Shown in pieces: positions 1 through 6,313 of a stretch of DNA of 32,369 nucleotides. Source of the stretch: an uncultured Christensenella sp. GTDB taxonomy: Bacteria > Bacillota > Clostridia > Christensenellales > UBA1242. Where the stretch lies: assembly GCA_905203645.1 (NCBI GenBank), contig CAJKWP010000004.1, positions 1-32,369 on the forward strand, given 5' to 3'. Position numbers and translations under genes: made by a program. The notes under the pieces were generated by a model. That model was not told the DNA's origin and did not search any database. It worked only from the letters and a program-made list of their open reading frames with translations. The first letter of the stretch is position 1. Each line of letters opens with the position of its first letter.

Positions 1-81
1 AAATGCAATAGAAATCAAAAGTTGTAGCTAAGCAAATTAAATAGACATGGTTTAAATAGTTTATTTGAGATTTTATTTTTA

Positions 82-110
82 TTAAAAAAAATCCCTAGAA
101 CCCTAGGGAT
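82..110 (-). terminator. Intrinsic terminator of tRNA-Thr
   Basis: An 8-bp perfect stem, ATCCCTAG (91-98) with CTAGGGAT (103-110), has a 4-nt loop and is followed in the minus-strand transcript by a U run (A run 82-90). It sits a few bases past the CCA end of the tRNA. Bases 1-81 show no gene or other signal. Confidence 0.85.
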
Positions 111-113
111 GTT

Positions 114-189
114 TGGAGCTACTGGGCGGACTCGAACCGCCGACCCGCGCATTACGAATGCGCTGCTCTACCAACTGAGCCACAGTAGC
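114..189 (-). tRNA. tRNA-Thr, anticodon CGU
   Basis: The minus strand folds into a complete 76-nt cloverleaf. The acceptor stem is GCTACTG (189-183) with CAGTAGC (124-118), followed by discriminator U and an encoded CCA (116-114). The D-arm stem is GCTC/GAGC. The anticodon stem GCGCA/TGCGC carries loop TTCGTAA, so the anticodon is CGT, which reads the Thr codon ACG. The T arm is GGCGG-TTCGAGT-CCGCC. It has its own promoter and terminator and so is a single-gene unit downstream of the S1-domain gene. Confidence 0.96.
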
Positions 190-192
190 ACA

Positions 193-211
193 AAGGTGCT
201 TTTTGCACCTT
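193..211 (-). other. Hairpin in the 5' leader of tRNA-Thr
   Basis: AAGGTGC (193-199) and GCACCTT (205-211) pair with a 5-nt loop, three bases upstream of the mature tRNA 5' end. No U run follows on the minus strand, so it is unlikely to be a terminator. With the predicted start near 209 it would form most of the pre-tRNA leader removed by RNase P. Confidence 0.5.
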
Positions 212-215
212 GTAT

Positions 216-245
216 AGATTATCCACAATTTTTTTGAAACGTCAA
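216..245 (-). promoter_or_regulatory. Promoter of tRNA-Thr
   Basis: On the minus strand TTGACG (245-240) is followed after 18 nt by TAATCT (221-216), a good sigma-70 type match. It lies in the gap between the S1 gene stop (274) and the tRNA. The predicted start is near 209. Confidence 0.6.
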
Positions 246-273
246 GTAATTTCTCGATTTGAGTATAACATAT

Positions 274-1365
274 TTACGCTTTGATTTCAAGTTCAAATGA
301 AAGACGATTTTTCTGTTTGTCGATTGCTTTGATAACAACTTCAACTTTTTCGCCCATTTTTACTATTTCATAAATATTTACGCCCATAAGATTGGTTGCA
401 TCTTTGATGTGGAGCAAACCTTCTGCACCGTTTTCAAGTCGCAAAATAGCACCAAATGGCATAAATTTGATTACTTCGCCAATGTGTTTTTCGCCAACGG
501 AAAGACCATCAAGCAACAATGCTTTTGGACTTTGTTGCAAAGCCTTGTAACTAAGACCAACCTTTTGGTTTTCACGGTCAACATTTTTAACTTTGAAAAC
601 GTATGTTTGACCAAGTTTAAGCACTTGGTCAGGACTGTTTATATGGTTGTAAGATATGTCAGAAATATGACACAAGCAAGTAATTCCGTTTACGTTTACA
701 AACGCACCATAAGGCATGATTTTTTCGACCTTACCTTCAACAAGTTTGTTTACAAAAATCGAATTCCAAAATGCTTTTTCGGCACTGAGTTGTTGTCTTT
801 CAGCAAGCATTTTGCATGAAGCAACGATATTTTTTTTGTCGTTGTCAATTTCGGTCACGATGCCTTCAAGACGTTTGTTCAAAAAGATATTTTTGCTTTT
901 GTATGGACGACTTGATATTTCGTCATTGGGTACAAATACTGTGTATTCACCCAATTTTGATTGCAATCCATCTGAAACAATTTTTGTTACTACAAAACTG
1001 AAAGTGCTGCCAAGTTTGAGTTCCTTTGCTTGCATTGTGCCAATTATAAGTGCATCAGCACGACGCTTTGATGCCTGCAAAAGTCCTTCTTCGTTTTTCA
1101 TGTTTGTTATCACAACTTTGAATCTGTCACCAACTTGTATGTCGGCAAAATTGTCAAAGTCGTCAGCAGGAATAAACCCGTCGGATTTTCCGCCAATATT
1201 GAAGATTACTCCATCTTCCCTTTTTAATACTACTACGCCATCAAGCACTTGATTGAGTCTGTAAGTTGTCCAAGTTTGATCAATAGCGTCCATTGAAAAC
1301 TTTACGTCTGGTGTTGCAGTTTGTGAATTTGTATCACCTTTTTCGTTATTGTTGTTATGTTGCAT
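274..1365 (-). CDS. S1 RNA-binding domain protein (RpsA/YpfD-like)
   Basis: A 363-residue cytoplasmic protein made essentially of four S1 (OB-fold) repeats after a polar, Asn-rich N-terminus, roughly residues 37-102, 112-185, 205-275 and 290-360. Repeats 3 and 4 are the most typical, with motifs such as PYGAFVNVNG, CHISDIS and PFGAILRLENGAEGLLHI. Repeats 1 and 2 are more diverged. By family, such proteins bind single-stranded RNA and associate with ribosomes; the exact role here is inferred. The start is ATG 1365 because AGGAG (1375-1371) precedes it by 5 nt; an in-frame upstream extension has no Shine-Dalgarno. It has its own promoter and is separated from plsC by a terminator. Confidence 0.85.
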   Translation of the reverse strand: MQHNNNNEKGDTNSQTATPDVKFSMDAIDQTWTTYRLNQVLDGVVVLKREDGVIFNIGGKSDGFIPADDFDNFADIQVGDRFKVVITNMKNEEGLLQASKRRADALIIGTMQAKELKLGSTFSFVVTKIVSDGLQSKLGEYTVFVPNDEISSRPYKSKNIFLNKRLEGIVTEIDNDKKNIVASCKMLAERQQLSAEKAFWNSIFVNKLVEGKVEKIMPYGAFVNVNGITCLCHISDISYNHINSPDQVLKLGQTYVFKVKNVDRENQKVGLSYKALQQSPKALLLDGLSVGEKHIGEVIKFMPFGAILRLENGAEGLLHIKDATNLMGVNIYEIVKMGEKVEVVIKAIDKQKNRLSFELEIKA

Positions 1366-1384
1366 AAAAGCTCCTTTGCGTATA

Positions 1385-1414
1385 AGTATATCAAACATGG
1401 TTTGATTTTGACAA
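1385..1414 (-). promoter_or_regulatory. Promoter of the S1-domain gene
   Basis: TTGTCA (1414-1409), 18-nt spacer, TATACT (1390-1385) on the minus strand. The predicted start near 1378 gives a very short leader that begins just before the AGGAG ribosome-binding site. Confidence 0.65.
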
Positions 1415-1450
1415 ACAATACGGATATTTTTTGAAAAAAAACTTTGAAGC

Positions 1451-1480
1451 AAAAATCCCGTAAAGCTGACTTTACGGGAT
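1451..1480 (-). terminator. Intrinsic terminator after plsC
   Basis: An 11-bp stem, ATCCCGTAAAG (1455-1465) with CTTTACGGGAT (1470-1480), has a 4-nt loop and a short U run in the minus-strand transcript. It lies 35 bases past the plsC stop and separates rluB-plsC from the S1 gene. Confidence 0.88.
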
Positions 1481-1514
1481 AAATTGTTATTTTTCTATTT
1501 TTGCTTTGTTTCAA

Positions 1515-2138
1515 TTATTGTTTTTTTGATTTTCTTGGTCTTTTGTTTTTTGCTTCGGCTTGTGATTTCAACTCTGCCAGTGCATCCAACACAAGTTTGT
1601 TTGCTTGTTCTTCTTCATCTGGTGAAAGTTTTTTGCCAAAGTATTCATCAAAATAGATTGGTTTGCCGATACGCAAGGTGTTGAACCTGAATAATTTTGG
1701 TTTTTTGTCAATCCACATCGGCACAATAGGCTTCTTTGCTTTGATAGCGAACATTATCGCCCCCGACTTGAAATCTTGCAAATCGTGTTGTTGTTTTCGT
1801 GTGCCTTCAGGGAAAACCAACAATCTTTGGTCGTTTTTTAAAACAGAAAGACATTGTTTTATGCTGTCCAATCCTGGATTTTTCCTGTCGATTGGAATTC
1901 CGCCAAGAGATTTGTAAAATTTTGCTTTGCTTTTCTTTTCAAAAAGCTCTTTTTTGCCCAAAAAACGTTGTTGTTTGTAAATGTTAAGTCCAATAGTTGG
2001 GATATCCAAAACGGACTGGTGATTGCAAATAAGCACAGCACCTCCTTTGGGAAGATTTTTTTTGCCCACTACTTTTGTTGGCATAACCAACTTGCTTGGA
2101 ACCCATAACAACGTTTGAAAAAATTTATACCAAAACAT
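1515..2138 (-). CDS. plsC: 1-acyl-sn-glycerol-3-phosphate acyltransferase (PlsC family)
   Basis: A 207-residue membrane-associated acyltransferase that would add the second acyl chain to lysophosphatidic acid to make phosphatidic acid in phospholipid synthesis. Catalytic motif I is NHQSVLD (residues 39-45, the NHx4D box); motif III is FPEGTR (109-114); the VPM of motif IV is also present. The N-terminus is hydrophobic and the C-terminus very basic. It starts 14 nt after the rluB stop with a GGTGA ribosome-binding site, so the two form an operon. The length is usual for the family. Acyl-donor preference cannot be read from the sequence. Confidence 0.93.
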   Translation of the reverse strand: MFWYKFFQTLLWVPSKLVMPTKVVGKKNLPKGGAVLICNHQSVLDIPTIGLNIYKQQRFLGKKELFEKKSKAKFYKSLGGIPIDRKNPGLDSIKQCLSVLKNDQRLLVFPEGTRKQQHDLQDFKSGAIMFAIKAKKPIVPMWIDKKPKLFRFNTLRIGKPIYFDEYFGKKLSPDEEEQANKLVLDALAELKSQAEAKNKRPRKSKKQ

Positions 2139-2152
2139 TTTTCACCACAATT

Positions 2153-2860
2153 TTAAAGATTTTTTAAACCCAAAAGTTCTTCGGTTGAAAGTGGTTTGCT
2201 TTCCCCACGAGAAAGTCCACCAAGTTTTACATTTCCAATTTGTACACGTTTCAAAAATACCAAATTTTTGCCAATGCCTTCGAACATTTTTTTAATTTGG
2301 TGATTTTGCCCTTCTTTGAGCGTTATACGAAGTTTTGTAAGGTTTTTTGTGCATTCTATTCTTTCAACTTTGCAACTTGGCAATTTTTCGCCGTTTATCA
2401 CAACACCAGCACGCATTACTGCAAGTTCACTTTCCTTGAACGCACCTTCGGCTTTTGCAACGTAAACTTTTTTGATTTCACTGCGTGGATGAGCAAGTTT
2501 GTTTGCCAAATCGCCGTCGTTTGTGAATATCAGCAGACCTTCGGTGTCATAGTCCAACCTGCCTACGGTGAACAAACGTTCTTTTGTATCCAAAAGTTCA
2601 TAAACCGTATGTCTGCCATGTTCGTCATTGGTTGTGCAAAGATAGCCTTTTGGTTTGTTCATTTTTATATATATTTTTTGCACAGGCAAACAAAGGACTT
2701 TTCCGTCATATTCGACCTTGTCCTTGCTTTCGTCAATAACTGTTCCCAGTCCATTTTCAATTTTGCCATTCACCTTTACCTTACCATCCAAGATAAGAGT
2801 GTCGCAACTGCGTCGGGATGCAACTCCGCACGACGCCAAAAATTTGTTTAATCGTATCAT
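2153..2860 (-). CDS. rluB: Pseudouridine synthase, RsuA/RluB family
   Basis: A 235-residue protein that isomerises a uridine in ribosomal RNA. An N-terminal S4 RNA-binding domain (about 1-60, beginning IRLNKFLASCGVASRR) precedes the catalytic domain. The motif GRLDYDTEGLL has catalytic Asp103, and KMNKPKGYL (66-74) and EGQNHQIKKM are further family signatures. RluB of 23S rRNA is the likeliest member, but RsuA-type proteins look similar. The ATG at 2860 matches the usual N-terminus; it has no Shine-Dalgarno and lies only 9 nt after a TATAAT box, suggesting a leaderless mRNA. An upstream GTG (2887) would fall inside the promoter. It is first in an operon with plsC. Confidence 0.93.
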   Translation of the reverse strand: MIRLNKFLASCGVASRRSCDTLILDGKVKVNGKIENGLGTVIDESKDKVEYDGKVLCLPVQKIYIKMNKPKGYLCTTNDEHGRHTVYELLDTKERLFTVGRLDYDTEGLLIFTNDGDLANKLAHPRSEIKKVYVAKAEGAFKESELAVMRAGVVINGEKLPSCKVERIECTKNLTKLRITLKEGQNHQIKKMFEGIGKNLVFLKRVQIGNVKLGGLSRGESKPLSTEELLGLKNL

Positions 2861-2869
2861 AATAATATT

Positions 2870-2897
2870 ATTATATACAAAACACACAAAATTTCAA
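2870..2897 (-). promoter_or_regulatory. Promoter of rluB-plsC (leaderless candidate)
   Basis: TTGAAA (2897-2892), 16-nt spacer, TATAAT (2875-2870) on the minus strand. The predicted start near 2863 is about 3 nt before the rluB ATG, and no Shine-Dalgarno fits between them. Confidence 0.65.
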
Positions 2898-2958
2898 AAC
2901 AAATTGCCGATTTCGATTTGAAAGAACCCACTTTAACGAAAGTCCGATCAAAATAACA

Positions 2959-2983
2959 CAAAAAAACGAGCCCGAAAGCCCGT
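2959..2983 (-). terminator. Intrinsic terminator after dacF
   Basis: A GC-rich hairpin (2966-2983, arms ACGAGCC and GCCCGT with G-U pairs) starts 8 bases past the dacF stop and is followed by seven U's in the minus-strand transcript (A run 2959-2965). Confidence 0.85.
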
Positions 2984-2991
2984 AATTTTTG

Positions 2992-4137
2992 CTAAGCGTA
3001 CCAGTGTGAAATTATATCCTTCACCGTATCTTTGTATCCCAATTTTTGTATATCTTGGTCGATAACAAGGTCAATTTCTTTGACAAGTTTGCCATTTTTG
3101 AGTATTTTTGCCTTTCCGACTTTGCTTCCGGCTTTGAGTGGCGCTTTGACGTTTTTGTCAAGTTCGGTGATAACTTCGCAGGATTGATTTTCGCCCTTTT
3201 TGCTGAGTGCAAAGTAATCTTCGGCAAAGAAAACTTGTGCGTCGGTTTTTCCCATTTGGACTTGCAAAGTGCAAACTTGTTTTGATTTGTCTGCAACGTG
3301 TTTGTTTTCAAAATTTGCAAACGCATAATTGAACAATTTTGTCACGTTTTCAAATCTTGCTTTTGCGTCTTTTGCTCCAAGTGAAACTGCAACAAATCTA
3401 AGATTGCCTTTTTCGGCGCAACATGACAAGCAATAACCCGCTTCGTCTGTAAAACCGGTTTTTCCGCCCGTGCAACCTTTGTAATATCTTACAAGTTTGT
3501 TTGTGTTGACAAGTTCGGTTTTTCTGCCAGATGGATGTACAAGTTCGTCCATCCAAATCATACAGTAATCATGATAAATTTGATGTTTTGACACTTCCAT
3601 CAAAAGTGTCGCTACGTCTTTTGCACAAGAATATTCTTCGGGCATTGGAAGACCAGTTGAGTTTGCATAAATCGTATTGTCAAGCCCAAGTTCTTTTGCT
3701 CTTTTATTCATACGTTTTACAAATTCTTCTTCGCTTCCGCACAAAAATTCGCTGAGTGCAACCGAAGCATCATTTGCAGATGCAACTATAACACTTTTGA
3801 GCATATCTTTTACGCTGTAAGTGCTGTAAGCATCAATAAACACTTGACTTCCGCCCATTCCCGCTGCATTTTCACTGGCGGTCAACATATCATCAAGCGA
3901 AACCTTGCCTGCTTCCACGTCTTCGATTGTTAAAAGTGTCGTCATAAGTTTTACAATGCTTGCAACTTGCAATTTTTCCTGACTGTTTTTTTCATAGACA
4001 ACTTCGCCCGTGTTTGCATCAATTATGATTGCAGATTTGTCTTGACTTAACGCTTGTTGCTCAGCCGGAAAAGTAAAGCCACAGCACAAAAACATACAAG
4101 CAAAAGCCAATGATATAACGCTTAAAAACTTTTTCAT
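2992..4137 (-). CDS. dacF: D-alanyl-D-alanine carboxypeptidase (DacF/PBP5-like)
   Basis: A 381-residue secreted serine peptidase (S11 family) that trims the terminal D-Ala from peptidoglycan stem peptides outside the membrane. A signal peptide spans about 1-25 (MKKFLSVISLAFACMFL core). The penicillin-binding motifs are in order: SIVK (60-63, nucleophile Ser60), SAN (120-122) and KTG (226-228). The C-terminal part resembles the PBP5 C-terminal domain, which often ends in a membrane-anchoring helix. ATG 4137 is chosen because it begins the signal peptide and has AGGAG upstream. It follows punA, a pairing common in Clostridia. The leader contains a hairpin that presents the ribosome-binding site in its loop. 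Confidence 0.95.
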   Translation of the reverse strand: MKKFLSVISLAFACMFLCCGFTFPAEQQALSQDKSAIIIDANTGEVVYEKNSQEKLQVASIVKLMTTLLTIEDVEAGKVSLDDMLTASENAAGMGGSQVFIDAYSTYSVKDMLKSVIVASANDASVALSEFLCGSEEEFVKRMNKRAKELGLDNTIYANSTGLPMPEEYSCAKDVATLLMEVSKHQIYHDYCMIWMDELVHPSGRKTELVNTNKLVRYYKGCTGGKTGFTDEAGYCLSCCAEKGNLRFVAVSLGAKDAKARFENVTKLFNYAFANFENKHVADKSKQVCTLQVQMGKTDAQVFFAEDYFALSKKGENQSCEVITELDKNVKAPLKAGSKVGKAKILKNGKLVKEIDLVIDQDIQKLGYKDTVKDIISHWYA

Positions 4138-4139
4138 AA

Positions 4140-4171
4140 AAAAACTACTCTCCTTTTTGAAAGTAGTTTTT
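4140..4171 (-). promoter_or_regulatory. Leader hairpin with the dacF Shine-Dalgarno in its loop
   Basis: A 10-bp inverted repeat, AAAAACTACT (4140-4149) with AGTAGTTTTT (4162-4171), encloses a 12-nt loop that holds most of the AGGAGA ribosome-binding site (4154-4149). Seven U's follow the 3' arm before the ATG, so the same element could act as a weak terminator or attenuator. The function is inferred. Confidence 0.45.
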
Positions 4172-4185
4172 GCAAAAATATTTTT

Positions 4186-4215
4186 ATTATGAATTTTTTT
4201 TGATTTTGAATGCAA
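4186..4215 (-). promoter_or_regulatory. Possible promoter of dacF
   Basis: TTGCAT (4215-4210), 18-nt spacer, CATAAT (4191-4186) on the minus strand in the 88-bp gap after punA. Both boxes deviate from consensus by one or two bases. Transcription from punA is the alternative. Confidence 0.4.
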
Positions 4216-4225
4216 AATTTTGAAG

Positions 4226-5014
4226 TCAAATCATTTTTACAAATTCGGATACGATTTCTTTTATTTTGTAAGCGTTTTGATTTGAAACTTGCAAAACTTC
4301 CTTGTGAGTTATTTCATGTTCCGTATCGGCGGCCTTGTTTACAACCGAAGCAAAAGCCAAAACGTTTATACCCTTTGCCTTGGCACATATTGTGTCAAAG
4401 GCAGTTGACATCGAAACGGTATCAACTCCGATTTTTTGCAAAAATTTGACTTCGGCAACCGTTTCGTAACTTGGACCCGAAAATTGAGCGTGCACACCTG
4501 TTTTCAACAAAATATTTTTTTGTTTTGCAATTTGCTGTGCCAATTTGCGATAGTTTTTGTTATAAGCATCATTCATGTCCACAAATTCGATTTTGTCACT
4601 TGCTACAAGCGGATTTGTACCGGCAAGGTTGATATGGTCGCAAATAAGCATCAAATCACCTGGCACAAAATCAGGATTTACACCACCTGTTGCAGTTGCC
4701 ATAACCAAAGTCTTTACGCCAAAAGCCGAAAGAATTTCGAAAGGCAAACGCACCAATTTTATATCACCGCTTTCATAAAAATGATATCTTGTTATTTTCA
4801 AAACGTTTTTGTCACCAATGCGACCAAAAACGAACTGTCCAACAAAACCTTCGACCTTGCTTTTGGGCATTCCAACCTTGTCGTAAGATATAACGATTTT
4901 GTCTTGAATTTCTATTCCGCCGTCAAGTCCAGAACCCATGATAAACGCAACGTCAATTTTTTCGCTTACACCATATTTTTTAATCAATTTTTTTTTGAGT
5001 TTTTGAACGTCCAT
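4226..5014 (-). CDS. punA: Purine nucleoside phosphorylase (PNP/MTAP family)
   Basis: A 262-residue cytoplasmic enzyme of the trimeric PNP family that cleaves purine (deoxy)nucleosides with phosphate in purine salvage. Recognisable are the phosphate-binding MGSGL near residue 26, TRYHFYESG (equivalent to the R-x-H-x-Y box), ATGGVNPDFVPGDLMLICDH, GPSYETVAE (ligand-binding Glu) and VVNKAAD with the base-binding Asn. The stretch normally MSTVPE reads MSTAFD, so the protein is somewhat diverged. Start 5014 is supported by AGGGG 7 nt upstream. Guanosine/inosine specificity is likely from the Asn, but not certain. Confidence 0.9.
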   Translation of the reverse strand: MDVQKLKKKLIKKYGVSEKIDVAFIMGSGLDGGIEIQDKIVISYDKVGMPKSKVEGFVGQFVFGRIGDKNVLKITRYHFYESGDIKLVRLPFEILSAFGVKTLVMATATGGVNPDFVPGDLMLICDHINLAGTNPLVASDKIEFVDMNDAYNKNYRKLAQQIAKQKNILLKTGVHAQFSGPSYETVAEVKFLQKIGVDTVSMSTAFDTICAKAKGINVLAFASVVNKAADTEHEITHKEVLQVSNQNAYKIKEIVSEFVKMI

Positions 5015-5033
5015 AATTTTCCCCTTTGAAAAA

Positions 5034-5063
5034 ATTATATCTTTTCCCAACAAAAAAATCAAA
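5034..5063 (-). promoter_or_regulatory. Promoter of punA
   Basis: TTTGAT (5063-5058), 18-nt spacer, TATAAT (5039-5034) on the minus strand. The -35 overlaps the distal arm of the terminator at 5051-5081. The predicted start near 5027 leaves a leader of about 13 nt containing only the ribosome-binding site. Confidence 0.55.
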
Positions 5064-5081
5064 CAAAACGATGTTTGATTT
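5051..5081 (-). terminator. Terminator-like hairpin upstream of punA
   Basis: A 10-bp stem, AAATCAAACA (5056-5065) with TGTTTGATTT (5072-5081), has a 6-nt loop and is followed by seven U's on the minus strand. The secF transcript already has a terminator at 5257-5281, so this one ends some other transcript, arguably the structured RNA candidate at 5119-5255, or acts as a leader terminator for punA. Confidence 0.65.
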
Positions 5082-5118
5082 CAGACTGAAGATAAATAAT
5101 TTTTTCAAAAAGGTTGTT

Positions 5119-5255
5119 TGTCTATTTTTATGCAAATTGAAAGTGGATTTTGAATTTTTGCATAATTTTTGTGAAAAAAATCCCAATTTGATTGGTTTAT
5201 ACTGGCTTGAATCTTCCACAAAGTTCAAGGGATAAAAAATTTTGCAAAATAGACA
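5119..5255 (-). ncRNA. Candidate structured RNA between secF and punA
   Basis: No plausible protein lies in the 297 bp between secF and punA. TGTCTATTTT (5119-5128) pairs with AAAATAGACA (5246-5255), and the adjoining GCAAA (5132-5136) pairs with TTTGC (5241-5245), forming a 15-bp closing helix with one 3-nt bulge. Inside it, in minus-strand order, are a hairpin with CTTGAA/TTCAAG arms (5210-5233), a CCAAT/ATTGG hairpin, and a GATTTT/AAAATC helix. The terminator at 5051-5081 follows. This resembles a small RNA or a riboswitch followed by its expression platform. I recognise no known riboswitch consensus. Strand and function are inferred; the plus strand also ends in a terminator-like hairpin. 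Confidence 0.35.
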
Positions 5256-5256
5256 G

Positions 5257-5281
5257 AAAAAAAGAGCAAGTAAACTTGCCC
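5257..5281 (-). terminator. Intrinsic terminator after secF
   Basis: A hairpin of GAGCAAG (5264-5270) with CTTGCCC (5275-5281), including one G-U pair, is followed by seven U's in the minus-strand transcript. It lies 31 bases past the secF stop. The plus-strand side also has a T-rich tract, so it may work in both directions. Confidence 0.85.
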
Positions 5282-5311
5282 CTTTTATTTTTCTTGAAAT
5301 GATTGTAATAT

Positions 5312-6313
5312 TTATGCTTCTTTGCTGTCGAGTTTCTTTTGGATTTGTTTGTCTTTTTTGATATAAGCAAACGACCAAAGTGCTGGCGCAACAAAGTTTG
5401 AAGAATAGAAACTTGAAAGTATGCCAAGCAAAACTGGGAATGCAAATGATGCAACTTCGCCAACTGCGATACTTCCAAACAAAACAAGAAGTATTGCAAC
5501 TGCACCAGTAATCATAATTGACCTTGGAAGATTTTGTTTTACAGCCAAATTTGCCAAGTCACGATTTTTGAAGTTTTGTTCTGTTTTAAGGTTTTTGCGA
5601 ATTTGATCAAAGTACAATACTGTATTTACGAACGAATATCCCATAACTGCGATAAGTCCCGCAACCAAAGACGTATTTACTTGGAAACGGCAAATCAAAA
5701 TCAGTGAAAGCATAACCAACAAATCGTGATAAACGCACAAAAGTGCACTCATACCGCTTGTTATGCCAAACCTTACAAAGAAGTAAATCAAAATTACTAT
5801 TGAAGCGATAACAATGCTTGCAAACACGTTTATTATAATGTTTTGACCCATTTTTGCATCAATATGTTGATTGCCTTGGATATAATTTTTTTGAATTTCG
5901 TCATTTTTGTCGTAACCAAAGGCTTGGAAAAGTTGCTCTGTAACTGCGTTGTTGATAGCAGTCATTTGTTCGTCAGTTTTGCCTTTTGGGTTTTGATATC
6001 TTACAGTGATGCCAAGTCCGCTTGAACTTTCGGTTGTTTGCCAAACACTTGCAACAAGTCCATTGTCTTTCAGCACCTTGTCGATTTTTTGTTTGGTTTG
6101 TTCATAAACTGTTTGGTCATTCAAATTTTCGCCAACATAAACATTTACGATTGTTCCGCCGGTGAAGTCAATGCCTTGGTTGAAACCAACTGCAAAAAAA
6201 AGTACTATGCCAACAAGTATAAGAGCCAAAGGTGCGATTACAAAGTATTTGAAATTTTTTACAAAATCAAATTTTGTTTGATTGATTTTTTTGAACAAGT
6301 TTTTAGATTTCAT
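5312..6313 (-). CDS. secF: Protein translocase subunit SecF
   Basis: A 333-residue polytopic membrane protein that works with SecD to help proteins leave the Sec channel. The first periplasmic motif GIDFTGGT and the family's six-helix pattern are clear, and the late-helix box MGYSFVNTVLYFDQIRKN aligns with the usual GYSxNDxxVxxDRIRE. The proton-relay aspartate of that box (Asp213 in E. coli) is Asn230 here (codon 5626-5624), while the partner arginine is kept as Arg264 (NLPRS). The start is ATG 6313, with GGGAGG 9 nt upstream, rather than the TTG one codon earlier. It overlaps the end of secD by 11 bp, implying translational coupling. Confidence 0.95.
   Translation of the reverse strand: MKSKNLFKKINQTKFDFVKNFKYFVIAPLALILVGIVLFFAVGFNQGIDFTGGTIVNVYVGENLNDQTVYEQTKQKIDKVLKDNGLVASVWQTTESSSGLGITVRYQNPKGKTDEQMTAINNAVTEQLFQAFGYDKNDEIQKNYIQGNQHIDAKMGQNIIINVFASIVIASIVILIYFFVRFGITSGMSALLCVYHDLLVMLSLILICRFQVNTSLVAGLIAVMGYSFVNTVLYFDQIRKNLKTEQNFKNRDLANLAVKQNLPRSIMITGAVAILLVLFGSIAVGEVASFAFPVLLGILSSFYSSNFVAPALWSFAYIKKDKQIQKKLDSKEA

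Noticed and set aside
4060..4137. Lipobox in the DacF signal peptide (FLCCG)
   Set aside because: Residues before the Cys do not fit the L-A/S-G/A-C pattern, and DacF enzymes are normally not lipoproteins.
5015..5256. Purine riboswitch upstream of punA
   Set aside because: The conserved junction and loop sequences of the purine aptamer are absent; the predicted helices do not match its three-way junction.
4980..5378. 132-codon minus-strand frame spanning the secF-punA gap
   Set aside because: It runs through two hairpin terminators and overlaps the ends of both flanking genes; composition is not protein-like and it lacks a ribosome-binding site.
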